From positions 248,001 to 312,000 of the forward strand of contig NZ_LHUR01000042.1 of assembly GCF_001263795.1 (NCBI RefSeq): DNA of 64,000 nucleotides. Direction: 5' to 3'. Within the stretch, counting starts at the first letter, position 1, and each line of letters opens with the position of its first letter. Of the stretch, positions 54,892-63,068 are shown piece by piece. This DNA comes from Clostridium homopropionicum DSM 5847. GTDB lineage: Bacteria > Bacillota > Clostridia > Clostridiales > Clostridiaceae. The notes below the pieces were generated by a model. The model was not told the origin of the DNA. It ran no database searches and was given only the letters and a program-made list of their open reading frames with translations. The position numbers and the translations under genes were made by a program.

Positions 54892-55932
54892 TTATATCTC
54901 AAAAGCCTTACCCTTTTCAATTCCTTCAATCATAGCTGGGATTACTTCCTTTAAATCTCCAACAATACCAAAATCACAAACTTTGAAAATAGGTGCAGTT
55001 GAATCAGTGTTAATTGCAACAATATATTTTGACTCGCTCATTCCGGCTAAATGTTGAATAGCTCCTGAGATACCACAAGCAAAATAAATTTCTGGTCTTA
55101 CTGTTGTACCTGTCTGACCTACCTGATGCATACTGTCAATCCACCCTGCATCAACACATGCTCTAGAAGATCCAACTTCTCCGCCTAAAGCATCTGCAAG
55201 GGCTTTAATTAATTCAAAGCCTTCAGGTCCCTTAACACCACGTCCTCCAGATACAATGATTTTTGCATCTATAAGATTTACTCTCTTTTTACCGCTTTTT
55301 ACAATTTCAATAACCTTAGCAATAATATCTGCTTCTGTAAGATTTGGAGTTATTTCTTCAACAACTCCTGTAGGATTGTCTATATGTTGTGCCTTTTGCA
55401 TTACGCCAGGTCTTACAGTAGCCATTTGCGGTCTATTTATAGGACATATAATAGTTGCCATAAGATTTCCGCCAAAGGCAGGTCTTGTCTGAAGAATTTT
55501 TCCATCAGTTGGATCAATGTCAAGCTTTGTGCAGTCAGCAACAAGTCCAGTTCCAATTTTAGCTGCAATTCTAGGTCCAATGTCTCTTCCTATTGAAGTG
55601 GCACCAACTAATACAATTTCAGGTTTTCTCTCTAGAATAAGATTTGAAATAGAAATTGCATATCCATCTGTAGAAAAGGTTTTTAGTAATGGACTTTTAA
55701 TATATAAAACCTTATCTACGCCATAGTTAAGTAATTTTTTTACTTCTTCCTCAATTTCATATCCTGCAACTACTACAATTACTTTTTTGCCAATTTCACT
55801 TGCAAGTTTTTTAGCTTCTCCAATTAGTTCAATAGTTACTGGGTGAATTTTTCCTTCTCTTTGTTCCCCAATTACCCATATATCATTATAATCTTTTAAA
55901 TTTATACTCTGATTTACTTTTGCTCTTTGCAT
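54892..55932 (-). CDS. etfA: Electron transfer flavoprotein, alpha subunit
   Basis: The 346-residue protein has an N-terminal EtfAB domain and the C-terminal FAD-binding region (VSGGRGVKGPEGFELIKALADALGGEVGSSR, then QVGQTG and AVNTDSTAPIFKVCDFGIVGD). It receives electrons with EtfB from the acyl-CoA dehydrogenase. It follows etfB by 14 bp. In butyrate-forming clostridia such Etf/Bcd complexes bifurcate electrons to ferredoxin, but bifurcation cannot be shown from sequence alone. Confidence 0.92.
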   Translation of the reverse strand: MQRAKVNQSINLKDYNDIWVIGEQREGKIHPVTIELIGEAKKLASEIGKKVIVVVAGYEIEEEVKKLLNYGVDKVLYIKSPLLKTFSTDGYAISISNLILERKPEIVLVGATSIGRDIGPRIAAKIGTGLVADCTKLDIDPTDGKILQTRPAFGGNLMATIICPINRPQMATVRPGVMQKAQHIDNPTGVVEEITPNLTEADIIAKVIEIVKSGKKRVNLIDAKIIVSGGRGVKGPEGFELIKALADALGGEVGSSRACVDAGWIDSMHQVGQTGTTVRPEIYFACGISGAIQHLAGMSESKYIVAINTDSTAPIFKVCDFGIVGDLKEVIPAMIEGIEKGKAFEI

Positions 55933-55946
55933 TTTGCACCTACCTC

Positions 55947-56741
55947 CTATATAAGCTTCAGATCAGCAAGCTTGTTCACTAAAATAGCTGCCTTTTCTTT
56001 TCCGTTTAATCCATCAATAATTTCTGCTGTTTTGGACTTTGTCGGTACAAAGGATTTATAAACATTTGTTGGAGAACCCTTAAGTCCTATCTGTGTTGGG
56101 TCAATTACTAAATCATTTATACTCCATACTGGAATCTCAGGAGCATCTGGTGCATATGCCTGAAAAATACCTTTTACACTTGGGTATCTTGGAACATTCA
56201 ATTCTTTGATAGCTGTTAAAAGTACTGGCAATTTAGATTCTATTACATAATCCCCTGTTTCCGTAAATCTTGTTACTGTTACCTTATCTTCAGAAGCTTT
56301 TATTTCCTTTGCATATGTGATTTGAGGAACATTTAAGAATTCAGCTATTTCAGGGCCAACCTGTGCTGTATCTCCATCAATAGCCTGTCTACCGCAAAGT
56401 ATAATATCATATTCCCCAACCTTTTCAATTGCTGCAGCAAGAACAGTTGCTGTAGCCCAAGTATCAGAGCCTCCAAAAGCTCTATCACTTACAAGAACTA
56501 CTTCATCAGCACCCATAGCAAGAGCTTCCTTTAATGCTTCTTTAGCCTGTGGTGGTCCCATGCTAATTACAGTTACCTTCCCACCTTTTTCATCCTTTAT
56601 TGCTAATGCTGCTTCAAGAGCATTTTTGTCATCTGGATTTATAATACTAGGTACACCATCCCTTATAAGTGTTCCTGTCTCTTGATTAATTCTAACTTCA
56701 TTTGTATCTGGAACCTGTTTTAAGCATACAATTATATTCAT
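55947..56741 (-). CDS. etfB: Electron transfer flavoprotein, beta subunit
   Basis: The 264-residue protein has the EtfB start MNIIVCLKQVPDTNEVRIN and the conserved AP-binding and nucleotide motifs DEVVLVSDRAFGGSDTWATA and CGRQAIDGDTAQVGPEIAE. It pairs with etfA immediately downstream and with the acyl-CoA dehydrogenase 10 bp upstream, consistent with a Bcd/Etf complex. Confidence 0.93.
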   Translation of the reverse strand: MNIIVCLKQVPDTNEVRINQETGTLIRDGVPSIINPDDKNALEAALAIKDEKGGKVTVISMGPPQAKEALKEALAMGADEVVLVSDRAFGGSDTWATATVLAAAIEKVGEYDIILCGRQAIDGDTAQVGPEIAEFLNVPQITYAKEIKASEDKVTVTRFTETGDYVIESKLPVLLTAIKELNVPRYPSVKGIFQAYAPDAPEIPVWSINDLVIDPTQIGLKGSPTNVYKSFVPTKSKTAEIIDGLNGKEKAAILVNKLADLKLI

Positions 56742-56751
56742 CTTTATCCTC

Positions 56752-57888
56752 CTAACCTAATACTGCTCTTGAAATTACTAGTTTATGAATTTCAGAAGTA
56801 CCTTCGTAGATTTCAGTAATCTTAGCATCACGATACATTCTTTCTAGCGGATAATCCTTCATGTAACCATAGCCTCCATGAATCTGAAGTGCCAAGTTTG
56901 TAACAAATCTTGCTGTTTCAGCTGCATTTATTTTAGCCATAGCTGCTTCTTTATTGTGATTTTGTCCTGTTGCTTTTAGATGTGCTGCATAATAAACTAA
57001 CCATCTAGCTGCTTCAATCTTAGTTGCCATATCAGAGATATACCAAGTAAGACCTTGAAGAGCTGTTAGAGGTTTTCCAAACTGAACTCTTTCTTTCATG
57101 TACTTTACGCTTTCCTCTAGAGCACCTTCAGCAATTCCAAGAGCTTGAGCAGCAACACCAATTCTTGCACCATCAAGAGCTGTCATTGCCATCATAAAGC
57201 CTTTCCCTTCTTTACCTACAAGGTTTTCCTTTGGAACACGGCAGTTATCAAAAATTAGTTCTACTGTTTCTGAACCATGGATACCCATTTTTTCTTCTAT
57301 CTTACCTATTGTAAAGCCTGGAGTTCCTTTTTCTACAAGAATACAAGATAACCCTTTAAGGCCTTTAGAAGGATCCGTCAATGCAAAAATAAGTAAATGC
57401 TGTGCCTGTCCTCCTCCAGATATGAAGCATTTCGTTCCATTAAGAACATATTCATCTCCATCTAGAATTGCTGTTGTTTTTGCTGCCGCTGCATCTGAAC
57501 CAGCATTTGGTTCTGTTAAGGCAAAAGCACCTAAGCATCCCCCGCTTGTTACCTGAGGTAAGTATTTTTGTTTTTGTTCTTCGTTACCAAACTTTTGAAT
57601 TACTTGGGCAAAAATAGTGTGTATTGAAAGAATAGCCGCTGTAGCTCCACATTTTTTAGCAATCTCTGAAACAACTATAACCTTATCAATGTCATTTCCA
57701 CCAGAACCACCGTATTCTACAGGTGTTCCAATACCAGTAAACCCTATTTTAACCATCTTATCGAAGGTTTCTCTTGGGAATCTTCCTGTAGCATCAATTT
57801 CTGCTGCTATTGGGCCAACTTCATTTTCAGCAAATTCCCTAGCAACTTTTTGCAGCATCAGCTGCGCATCTGTAAACTTAAAATCCAT
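56752..57888 (-). CDS. Acyl-CoA dehydrogenase (short-chain type)
   Basis: The 378-residue flavoenzyme has AFALTEPNAGSDA and CFISGGGQA motifs and the C-terminal IYEGTSEIHK containing the catalytic glutamate typical of short-chain acyl-CoA dehydrogenases such as butyryl-CoA dehydrogenase. It is followed by etfBA. It would catalyse crotonyl-CoA/butyryl-CoA interconversion; the precise chain length is not certain. Crotonase is upstream, but thiolase and 3-hydroxybutyryl-CoA dehydrogenase genes are not in the window. Confidence 0.9.
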   Translation of the reverse strand: MDFKFTDAQLMLQKVAREFAENEVGPIAAEIDATGRFPRETFDKMVKIGFTGIGTPVEYGGSGGNDIDKVIVVSEIAKKCGATAAILSIHTIFAQVIQKFGNEEQKQKYLPQVTSGGCLGAFALTEPNAGSDAAAAKTTAILDGDEYVLNGTKCFISGGGQAQHLLIFALTDPSKGLKGLSCILVEKGTPGFTIGKIEEKMGIHGSETVELIFDNCRVPKENLVGKEGKGFMMAMTALDGARIGVAAQALGIAEGALEESVKYMKERVQFGKPLTALQGLTWYISDMATKIEAARWLVYYAAHLKATGQNHNKEAAMAKINAAETARFVTNLALQIHGGYGYMKDYPLERMYRDAKITEIYEGTSEIHKLVISRAVLG

Positions 57889-57938
57889 ATTAAATCCTCC
57901 TTATTTTTTATAAAAATATGTCTTTATTTTTCATCACC

Positions 57939-58073
57939 GTCTCAAAAATGATAATTTTATTATTATCAATCATTCTTTAATTGATAAATCTTGTTTCTCT
58001 AGCAATAATAAAAGCTATTAACTGGTAATTTTACTATAAGCCAATTATTTTTTGTCTCAAAAATGATAATTTT
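57939..58073. repeat. Exact 20-bp direct repeat between crt and acyl-CoA dehydrogenase genes
   Basis: GTCTCAAAAATGATAATTTT occurs at 57939-57958 and 58054-58073, identical in all 20 bases. Its core TCTCA-AAAA-TGATA is nearly palindromic. It may be a regulator-binding site; no sigma-54 promoter was found between these sites and the acyl-CoA dehydrogenase start. Confidence 0.7.
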
Positions 58074-58083
58074 CTTTGTAGAA

Positions 58084-58887
58084 TTATTTATTAAGGAATT
58101 TTGCTTCTCTCTTTTCAAGAAAAGCTGTCATGCCTTCATCCTTATCCTCAGAAGCAAAAGTAAGTGCTGCTAAATCTTTTTCAAATTCAAGAGCATTATT
58201 TAAATCCATGTCTGCCCCTTTGTTTATTGCTATCTTAGAATATCTAACTGCCACTGGAGCCTTAGAAATTATTGTAGTCATGACCTTTTTTGCTTCATTC
58301 AAAAGTTCATCTGAAGACACAACCATGTTTACTAAACCTATGTGAAGGGCTTCTTCAGCCTTTACCATTCTTGCAGTAAAAATAAGTTCTTTTGCTCGTC
58401 CACTTCCAATAAGTCTAGGTAATCTCTGTGTTCCGCCAAAGCAAGGTATTACGCCTAAGTTTACCTCTGGCTGCCCGAAAATAGCCTTCTCTGAAGCAAT
58501 TCTTAGATCACAGCTCATTGATAATTCGCAGCCTCCTCCAAGAGCATAGCCATTTACTGCTGCAATTACAGGCTTTCCAAGACCTTCAATCTTATTAAAA
58601 GTGCTTTGAGCAAATTCTGCATAATTTCTGCCATCTTCTGCCTTATAAGGCTTCATTTGAGCAATATCTGCTCCTGCAACAAAACCTTTTCCTTCTCCAG
58701 TTATGATAACTCCCAGAATATCCTTATCTTCGTTTATACCGTCGATAATAACATTTAACTCCTCAAGAGTCTGATTGTTTAAAGCATTGAGAGCCTTTGG
58801 TCTATTCATGGTAACGATTGCAATAGGTCCATCAATTTCTAATTTGATGTTCTTCAATTCTAAATCTTTTAATTCCATCTTTTTCAT
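58084..58887 (-). CDS. crt: Enoyl-CoA hydratase (crotonase)
   Basis: Started at MKKMELKDLELKN, the protein is 267 residues; the open frame could extend 15 residues, but that start lies upstream of the transcription start predicted from the sigma-54 promoter, so it is rejected. It has oxyanion-hole motifs GKGFVAGADIAQM and NGYALGGGCELS and the conserved FGQPEVNLGVIPCFGG. Crotonase hydrates crotonyl-CoA to (S)-3-hydroxybutyryl-CoA. It heads the acyl-CoA/PHA island under a sigma-54 promoter. Confidence 0.9.
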   Translation of the reverse strand: MKKMELKDLELKNIKLEIDGPIAIVTMNRPKALNALNNQTLEELNVIIDGINEDKDILGVIITGEGKGFVAGADIAQMKPYKAEDGRNYAEFAQSTFNKIEGLGKPVIAAVNGYALGGGCELSMSCDLRIASEKAIFGQPEVNLGVIPCFGGTQRLPRLIGSGRAKELIFTARMVKAEEALHIGLVNMVVSSDELLNEAKKVMTTIISKAPVAVRYSKIAINKGADMDLNNALEFEKDLAALTFASEDKDEGMTAFLEKREAKFLNK

Positions 58888-58927
58888 ATAATCATCCCAC
58901 TTTCTTTTTATTATCACTTTCATTAAA

Positions 58928-58943
58928 AGCAAAATCTATGCCA
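58928..58943 (-). promoter_or_regulatory. Sigma-54 promoter of crt
   Basis: The minus strand reads TGGCATAGATTTTGCT, with -24 GG and -12 GC in register, just after the terminator of the preceding aminotransferase gene and about 40 bp before the crt start. Confidence 0.85.
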
Positions 58944-58947
58944 AAAA

Positions 58948-58989
58948 AAATAAAAGCTTTAGAGTTTTATAACTATAAAGCTTTATTTT
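58948..58989 (-). terminator. Terminator after the aminotransferase gene
   Basis: AAATAAAGCTTTA pairs with TAAAGCTTTTATTT and ends in a T run. It insulates crt from the gene upstream. Confidence 0.8.
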
Positions 58990-58997
58990 TTATTTAA

Positions 58998-60029
58998 TTA
59001 TTTATCAGGAACTTGTACAATCCAACCTTCTGGAGCTTTTATATCTCCAAATTGAATTCCATATAGAGTATCATATAATTTTTTAGTAACAGGTCCTACC
59101 TCAGTTTCGCTATATAGTACGTGAAGTTTTCCCTTGTATTCAATTCCTCCAATTGGAGTAATTACTGCTGCAGTACCACAAGCTCCAGCTTCTTTGAAAT
59201 CATCAAGCTTATCTATGAAAACATCAGTTTCTTCTGCTTCCAAACCTAGGTACTCTTTTGCAACATGAAGTAATGAATACTTAGTTATACTTGGAAGAAT
59301 TGATGGTGAAATTGGAGTAATAAATTTATTATTTTTTGTAATTCCAAAAAAGTTAGCTGATCCAACTTCTTCTATCTTTGTATGAGTTGCAGGATCTAAG
59401 TATATGCAGTCAGCAAAACCTCTCTTTGCAGCTAATTCATGAGGATAAAGACTTGCTGCATAGTTTCCTCCAACCTTTGCAGCTCCAGTTCCATAAGGTG
59501 CTGCTCTATCATAATCTGCAACGTTAAAGTTTACAGGTACCATTCCGCCCTTGAAATAAGGTCCAACTGGAACACAGAATACACAGAATATATACTCTGG
59601 CGCTGGTTTAACCCCAATATTATCACCAACACCAATTATAAAAGGTCTAAGATAAAGAGTAGCTCCTGTTCCGTAAGGTGGAACATAAGCTTCATTAGCT
59701 TGAACAACTTTAATGCAAGCATCTATAAATTTTTCTACCGGAACCTCTGGCATTAAAAGACGTTTGCAGCTTTCGATCATACGCTTTGCATTTTGATCTG
59801 GTCTAAAAAGCTGAATTTTATTTTCTTTAGTACGGTAAGCCTTTAAGCCTTCAAAACACTGTTGTCCATAATGAAGTGCTGTTGAAGCTTCACTGATAGT
59901 TAGCATATTATCTTCAACTAATTCTCCATCATCCCATTTTCCATCCTTCCATTTTGAAATGTAACGAAGGTCTGTTTTAATGTAACTAAATCCCAATTCT
60001 CCCCAGTTAATGTCTACAGTTTTGCTCAT
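58998..60029 (-). CDS. ilvE: Branched-chain amino acid aminotransferase
   Basis: Started at [14 protein letters not shown] (GGAGGG upstream), the protein is 343 residues; a longer frame adds five. It is a class IV PLP aminotransferase, with [25 protein letters not shown] (the PLP lysine is in this segment) and the [13 protein letters not shown] motif. It exchanges amino groups between Leu/Ile/Val and 2-oxoglutarate. It is monocistronic, with a terminator before the crt promoter. Confidence 0.92.
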   Translation of the reverse strand: MSKTVDINWGELGFSYIKTDLRYISKWKDGKWDDGELVEDNMLTISEASTALHYGQQCFEGLKAYRTKENKIQLFRPDQNAKRMIESCKRLLMPEVPVEKFIDACIKVVQANEAYVPPYGTGATLYLRPFIIGVGDNIGVKPAPEYIFCVFCVPVGPYFKGGMVPVNFNVADYDRAAPYGTGAAKVGGNYAASLYPHELAAKRGFADCIYLDPATHTKIEEVGSANFFGITKNNKFITPISPSILPSITKYSLLHVAKEYLGLEAEETDVFIDKLDDFKEAGACGTAAVITPIGGIEYKGKLHVLYSETEVGPVTKKLYDTLYGIQFGDIKAPEGWIVQVPDK

Positions 60030-60110
60030 AATATAGCCCTCCAAATTTTTAAAAATTTTCTACATTTAAATCTTAATTTACATTTTACCACTTTTATATA
60101 TAAAAAAAAA

Positions 60111-60617
60111 TCATAATAATATTTTTTCAAAAGCCATTCTCTTACTTTTATCCTCTAAATAGATTATTCCGCAGTACTTAAACCCGTTTTTTTCTACAAG
60201 CCTCTGCATGGATAGATTTTCTTCATGGGTATCTACCCGTATACTATTTATACCCTTACTTAAACATATTTCTTCTAAATTTTTTATAATTATAGGTGCT
60301 GTTCCAATTCCTTTATACTGAGAATCAATAGCTATTCTATGTATTGTTCCATACTTATTACTGCTCAACCATTCTCCCTCATAAATATTTTCATAGGTTT
60401 TTTCTCCCTCAAGAATAAAGGCTGTGGTACCAATAATTTTATTATCTTTTAATAAAACATATCCATTATTATTTTTAATATCCATCCTTATAGTTTCAAG
60501 ATTAGGATAATTATTCTGCCATTGATTTATTCCCTTTTTCTTAAAGTAAGCTTGAGCCTGCTTAATAATGTTCATTATGCTGCTGCTATCTTCTTCAATT
60601 GCCTTTCGAAATTCCAT
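60111..60617 (-). CDS. GNAT-family N-acetyltransferase
   Basis: The 168-residue protein has the GNAT acetyl-CoA-binding core (IHRIAIDSQYKGIGTAPII, a Q/R-x-x-G-x-G/A-like element) and the C-terminal RLVEKNGFKYCG segment. The substrate is unknown. AGAGGAG lies 7 nt before the ATG. It lies 31 bp downstream of the EamA gene and is probably co-transcribed with it. Confidence 0.82.
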   Translation of the reverse strand: MEFRKAIEEDSSSIMNIIKQAQAYFKKKGINQWQNNYPNLETIRMDIKNNNGYVLLKDNKIIGTTAFILEGEKTYENIYEGEWLSSNKYGTIHRIAIDSQYKGIGTAPIIIKNLEEICLSKGINSIRVDTHEENLSMQRLVEKNGFKYCGIIYLEDKSKRMAFEKILL

Positions 60618-60648
60618 TTGAAATCTCCTCTTATTCTTTAGTAAAAAC

Positions 60649-61569
60649 TTACCTTGCGGGTAACTTTTTTCCTATGGGAACAGAAGTCTTAGAAGTTTGA
60701 ACTAAATAAACTCCACCTAGTATTATGATGATAGATATGATTGTTTTAAAGGTAACAGGTTCATCTAATATTAAGGCTCCAAGAAGTACAGCTACCATTG
60801 GATTAATATAAGCGTAGGTACCTGCTTTTTCTGAAGACCATTTTTTCAATATATAAATATAGCAGCTGTAGCCTATTAATGAACCAAATACTATTAAATA
60901 AGCTGTTGCAGCAACTCCTTTATAGCTCATGTGAATTTTAGAAAATTCTCCAAAAATCATTGAGGTTAAAAAGAATACAATTGAAGCTGACAGCATCTGA
61001 ATGCCTATAGCTGTTATGATATTTGCGGAGGTTTTAAAAGATTTAGAATAAATAGAACCAGCTGCCCACATAAAATTTGCAAACATTATAAGCATCATAT
61101 ACTTGATGTTAGCGTGCCCTATGCTAGAGTTTGAAGCAATTAGCACAACTACTCCAGCAAATCCTATGAGAAGCCCCAAAGCTCCCTTTATGTTTATTCT
61201 TTTTCCCCAAAGTCCAAATTCTATAAGTGCCATATTTAAAGGAAGAGCTGCTGCCATGATTGAGGCTATACTTGAAGATACCTCCTGTTCAGCTAACACC
61301 ATTGAACCATTGCATATAAATAATAATATTATCCCTACAACAGCCATCCTTCTTATTTCAATAAATGTTTTTGGAAATTTTAGACCTTTCATATAAGCAA
61401 AAATAATTACTATAATACCTGCAACAAAAAATCTCATGCCAGCGAAAAACATTGGAGGCAATACTCCAACTCCTATACGAATTGCAAGATAAGTAGAACC
61501 CCAGAAAATACAAACTGCAATGTATGCTAAAATTTCCTTTGTTCTCTCGTTCTTAATATTCAAGTCCAC
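60649..61569 (-). CDS. EamA/DMT-family transporter
   Basis: The protein has about ten membrane segments in two EamA repeats, starting with YIAVCIFWGSTYLAIRIG and ending with AYINPMVAVLLGALILDEPVTFK. The start is placed at a GTG (MDLNIKNERTKE, 306 residues), because AGGAG is 9 nt upstream; the longer ATG start would overlap that site. The substrate is unknown. It is probably co-transcribed with the acetyltransferase gene. Confidence 0.82.
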   Translation of the reverse strand: MDLNIKNERTKEILAYIAVCIFWGSTYLAIRIGVGVLPPMFFAGMRFFVAGIIVIIFAYMKGLKFPKTFIEIRRMAVVGIILLFICNGSMVLAEQEVSSSIASIMAAALPLNMALIEFGLWGKRINIKGALGLLIGFAGVVVLIASNSSIGHANIKYMMLIMFANFMWAAGSIYSKSFKTSANIITAIGIQMLSASIVFFLTSMIFGEFSKIHMSYKGVAATAYLIVFGSLIGYSCYIYILKKWSSEKAGTYAYINPMVAVLLGALILDEPVTFKTIISIIIILGGVYLVQTSKTSVPIGKKLPAR

Positions 61570-61725
61570 GAAAATCATCTCCTAATTTTTAATGCTTACA
61601 TAATTATAAGCTATAATCGCCACAAAAGAAATACCAACATTTACTAGGTTTTCTCCCCTTTTAAAATCCCTTTATATTTCGTATTAGTAAGATGTAAACT
61701 TTGCATTATTAACTGGAGGATAAAA

Positions 61726-61890
61726 ATGAGTGTTAGAGAATTTAAAAGTAGGCTAGCTCTTATTAGAAAATTTATTATTGAAATGAATAAAGAAACTGTA
61801 CCAGAAAGTATTCAAAAAATTATCGTTAAAATCTACGCCGCAAACCTTAACCTACATCTTACAGATAAAATGATTGATGATATTGTCTAG
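61726..61890 (+). CDS. Small hypothetical protein (54 residues)
   Basis: The frame starts with ATG 6 nt after GGAGG and encodes MSVREFKSRLALIRKFII and so on, 54 residues, ending at a strong terminator. It is amphipathic and basic at the N-terminus with no cysteine and no membrane segment. I recognise no family. The good ribosome binding site and tidy end argue that it is real. Confidence 0.55.
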   Translation: MSVREFKSRLALIRKFIIEMNKETVPESIQKIIVKIYAANLNLHLTDKMIDDIV

Positions 61891-61921
61891 TTTATCAGCT
61901 ATATAGTTTGAACAAACTTAA

Positions 61922-61959
61922 AAAATTAACCGTAATATTTTATCATTACGGTTAATTTT
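61922..61959. terminator. Bidirectional terminator
   Basis: AAAATTAACCGTAAT pairs with ATTACGGTTAATTTT, between the small ORF and the convergent tctC gene. Confidence 0.92.
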
Positions 61960-61988
61960 ACTACAAGTATGCACAAATTAATTTTACA

Positions 61989-63008
61989 TTATTTTCCCAT
62001 TATTAGGCTTTTTGCATCCATAAATTCTTTCATAGCTTTATCAAGATAATCTTTAGTATCTTTAGTGTTTAAGAATGCTGGTTCTACTGCATAAGCTTTT
62101 GCAATATCTTTAGCATATTCAGGCTTCTTTGAAACCTCTTCCATTGCTTTACTCATCTTTTCTATAATGCTTGCATCTGTGCCCTTTGGAAATGAAAGGA
62201 AGTACGCACGTCTTGCAATTATGTTGTATCCTTGTTCAATTGCAGTAGGTACATTAGGGAATAATTCACTACGTTTTTCTGAGAAAACAGCAAGTACACG
62301 GAAATCCCCAGAATCTATATATGGTTTCATTACTCCATATGGATTTACATTTGTATCAATTTTATTAGCTAAAAGTGCAGCATTTCTATCAGAGCCACCG
62401 CCTGCATCTACCTTATTAAAGCTTACTCCAGCAACTTTTTCTAATTGAGCCCCAACATAGTAAGTATAACCTCCTATTGAAGAAGCATACTTTAGTTTTC
62501 CTGGATTTGCTTTTGCAGCTTTAACTAGATCATCCAATGTCTTATATGGGCTTTTTGCATTTACTGCTAATATATAAGAGTTATCCATAATTCCAGTAGC
62601 AGCAACATCTAAAGCTTCATGCGCAAAATCTGTTACTCCCACTACCTTATTCATTAGCATAGAATCATGAAAGAATAATGCTGTATAGCCATCTGGTTTA
62701 GAGTCTCTTACTTGAATAGTTCCTGCACTTCCGTTAGAACCGTTTACATTTACTACAACTACAGATTGACCTAAAATTGGCTCTAAATATTTAGCATAAG
62801 TTCTTGCATGAAAGTCTGTATCTCCCCCTGCATTAAATGGAACAATTATTTGGATTGGCTTTGTTGGCCAGTTACTGCTTGAGGTTTTACTCTCTGCCCC
62901 TGAATTATTATTCTTAGCAGCCTGATTTTTAGAACAACCTATAAATGCTCCTGTCATAACAGCAAGAGATATACCCATTGCTATTAATTTAATAACCTTA
63001 TTTTTCAT
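61989..63008 (-). CDS. tctC: TctC-type solute-binding lipoprotein
   Basis: The 339-residue protein has a lipoprotein signal peptide with lipobox FIGC (C25), a Ser/Asn-rich linker, and the Bug/TctC fold beginning WPTKPIQIIVPFNAGGDTDFHAR. It belongs to the periplasmic-type binding component of tripartite tricarboxylate transporters. The ligand could be citrate or another organic acid; sequence does not settle it. It is 60 bp downstream of tctA, whereas tctB is not in the window between them. Confidence 0.87.
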   Translation of the reverse strand: MKNKVIKLIAMGISLAVMTGAFIGCSKNQAAKNNNSGAESKTSSSNWPTKPIQIIVPFNAGGDTDFHARTYAKYLEPILGQSVVVVNVNGSNGSAGTIQVRDSKPDGYTALFFHDSMLMNKVVGVTDFAHEALDVAATGIMDNSYILAVNAKSPYKTLDDLVKAAKANPGKLKYASSIGGYTYYVGAQLEKVAGVSFNKVDAGGGSDRNAALLANKIDTNVNPYGVMKPYIDSGDFRVLAVFSEKRSELFPNVPTAIEQGYNIIARRAYFLSFPKGTDASIIEKMSKAMEEVSKKPEYAKDIAKAYAVEPAFLNTKDTKDYLDKAMKEFMDAKSLIMGK

Positions 63009-63068
63009 TGTTATCCCCCTTTAAATAGATATTTGATAATTTATTAATATATGAATTTGTTAATTTTA

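Noticed and set aside
57889-57938. Possible sigma-54 promoter directly before the acyl-CoA dehydrogenase gene
   Set aside because: No GG-N10-GC element in correct register was found on the minus strand here.
58888-58932. N-terminal extension of the crotonase frame (MLLMKVIIKRKWDDY)
   Set aside because: It overlaps the sigma-54 promoter and would begin upstream of the expected transcription start; crotonases also start near MELKD.
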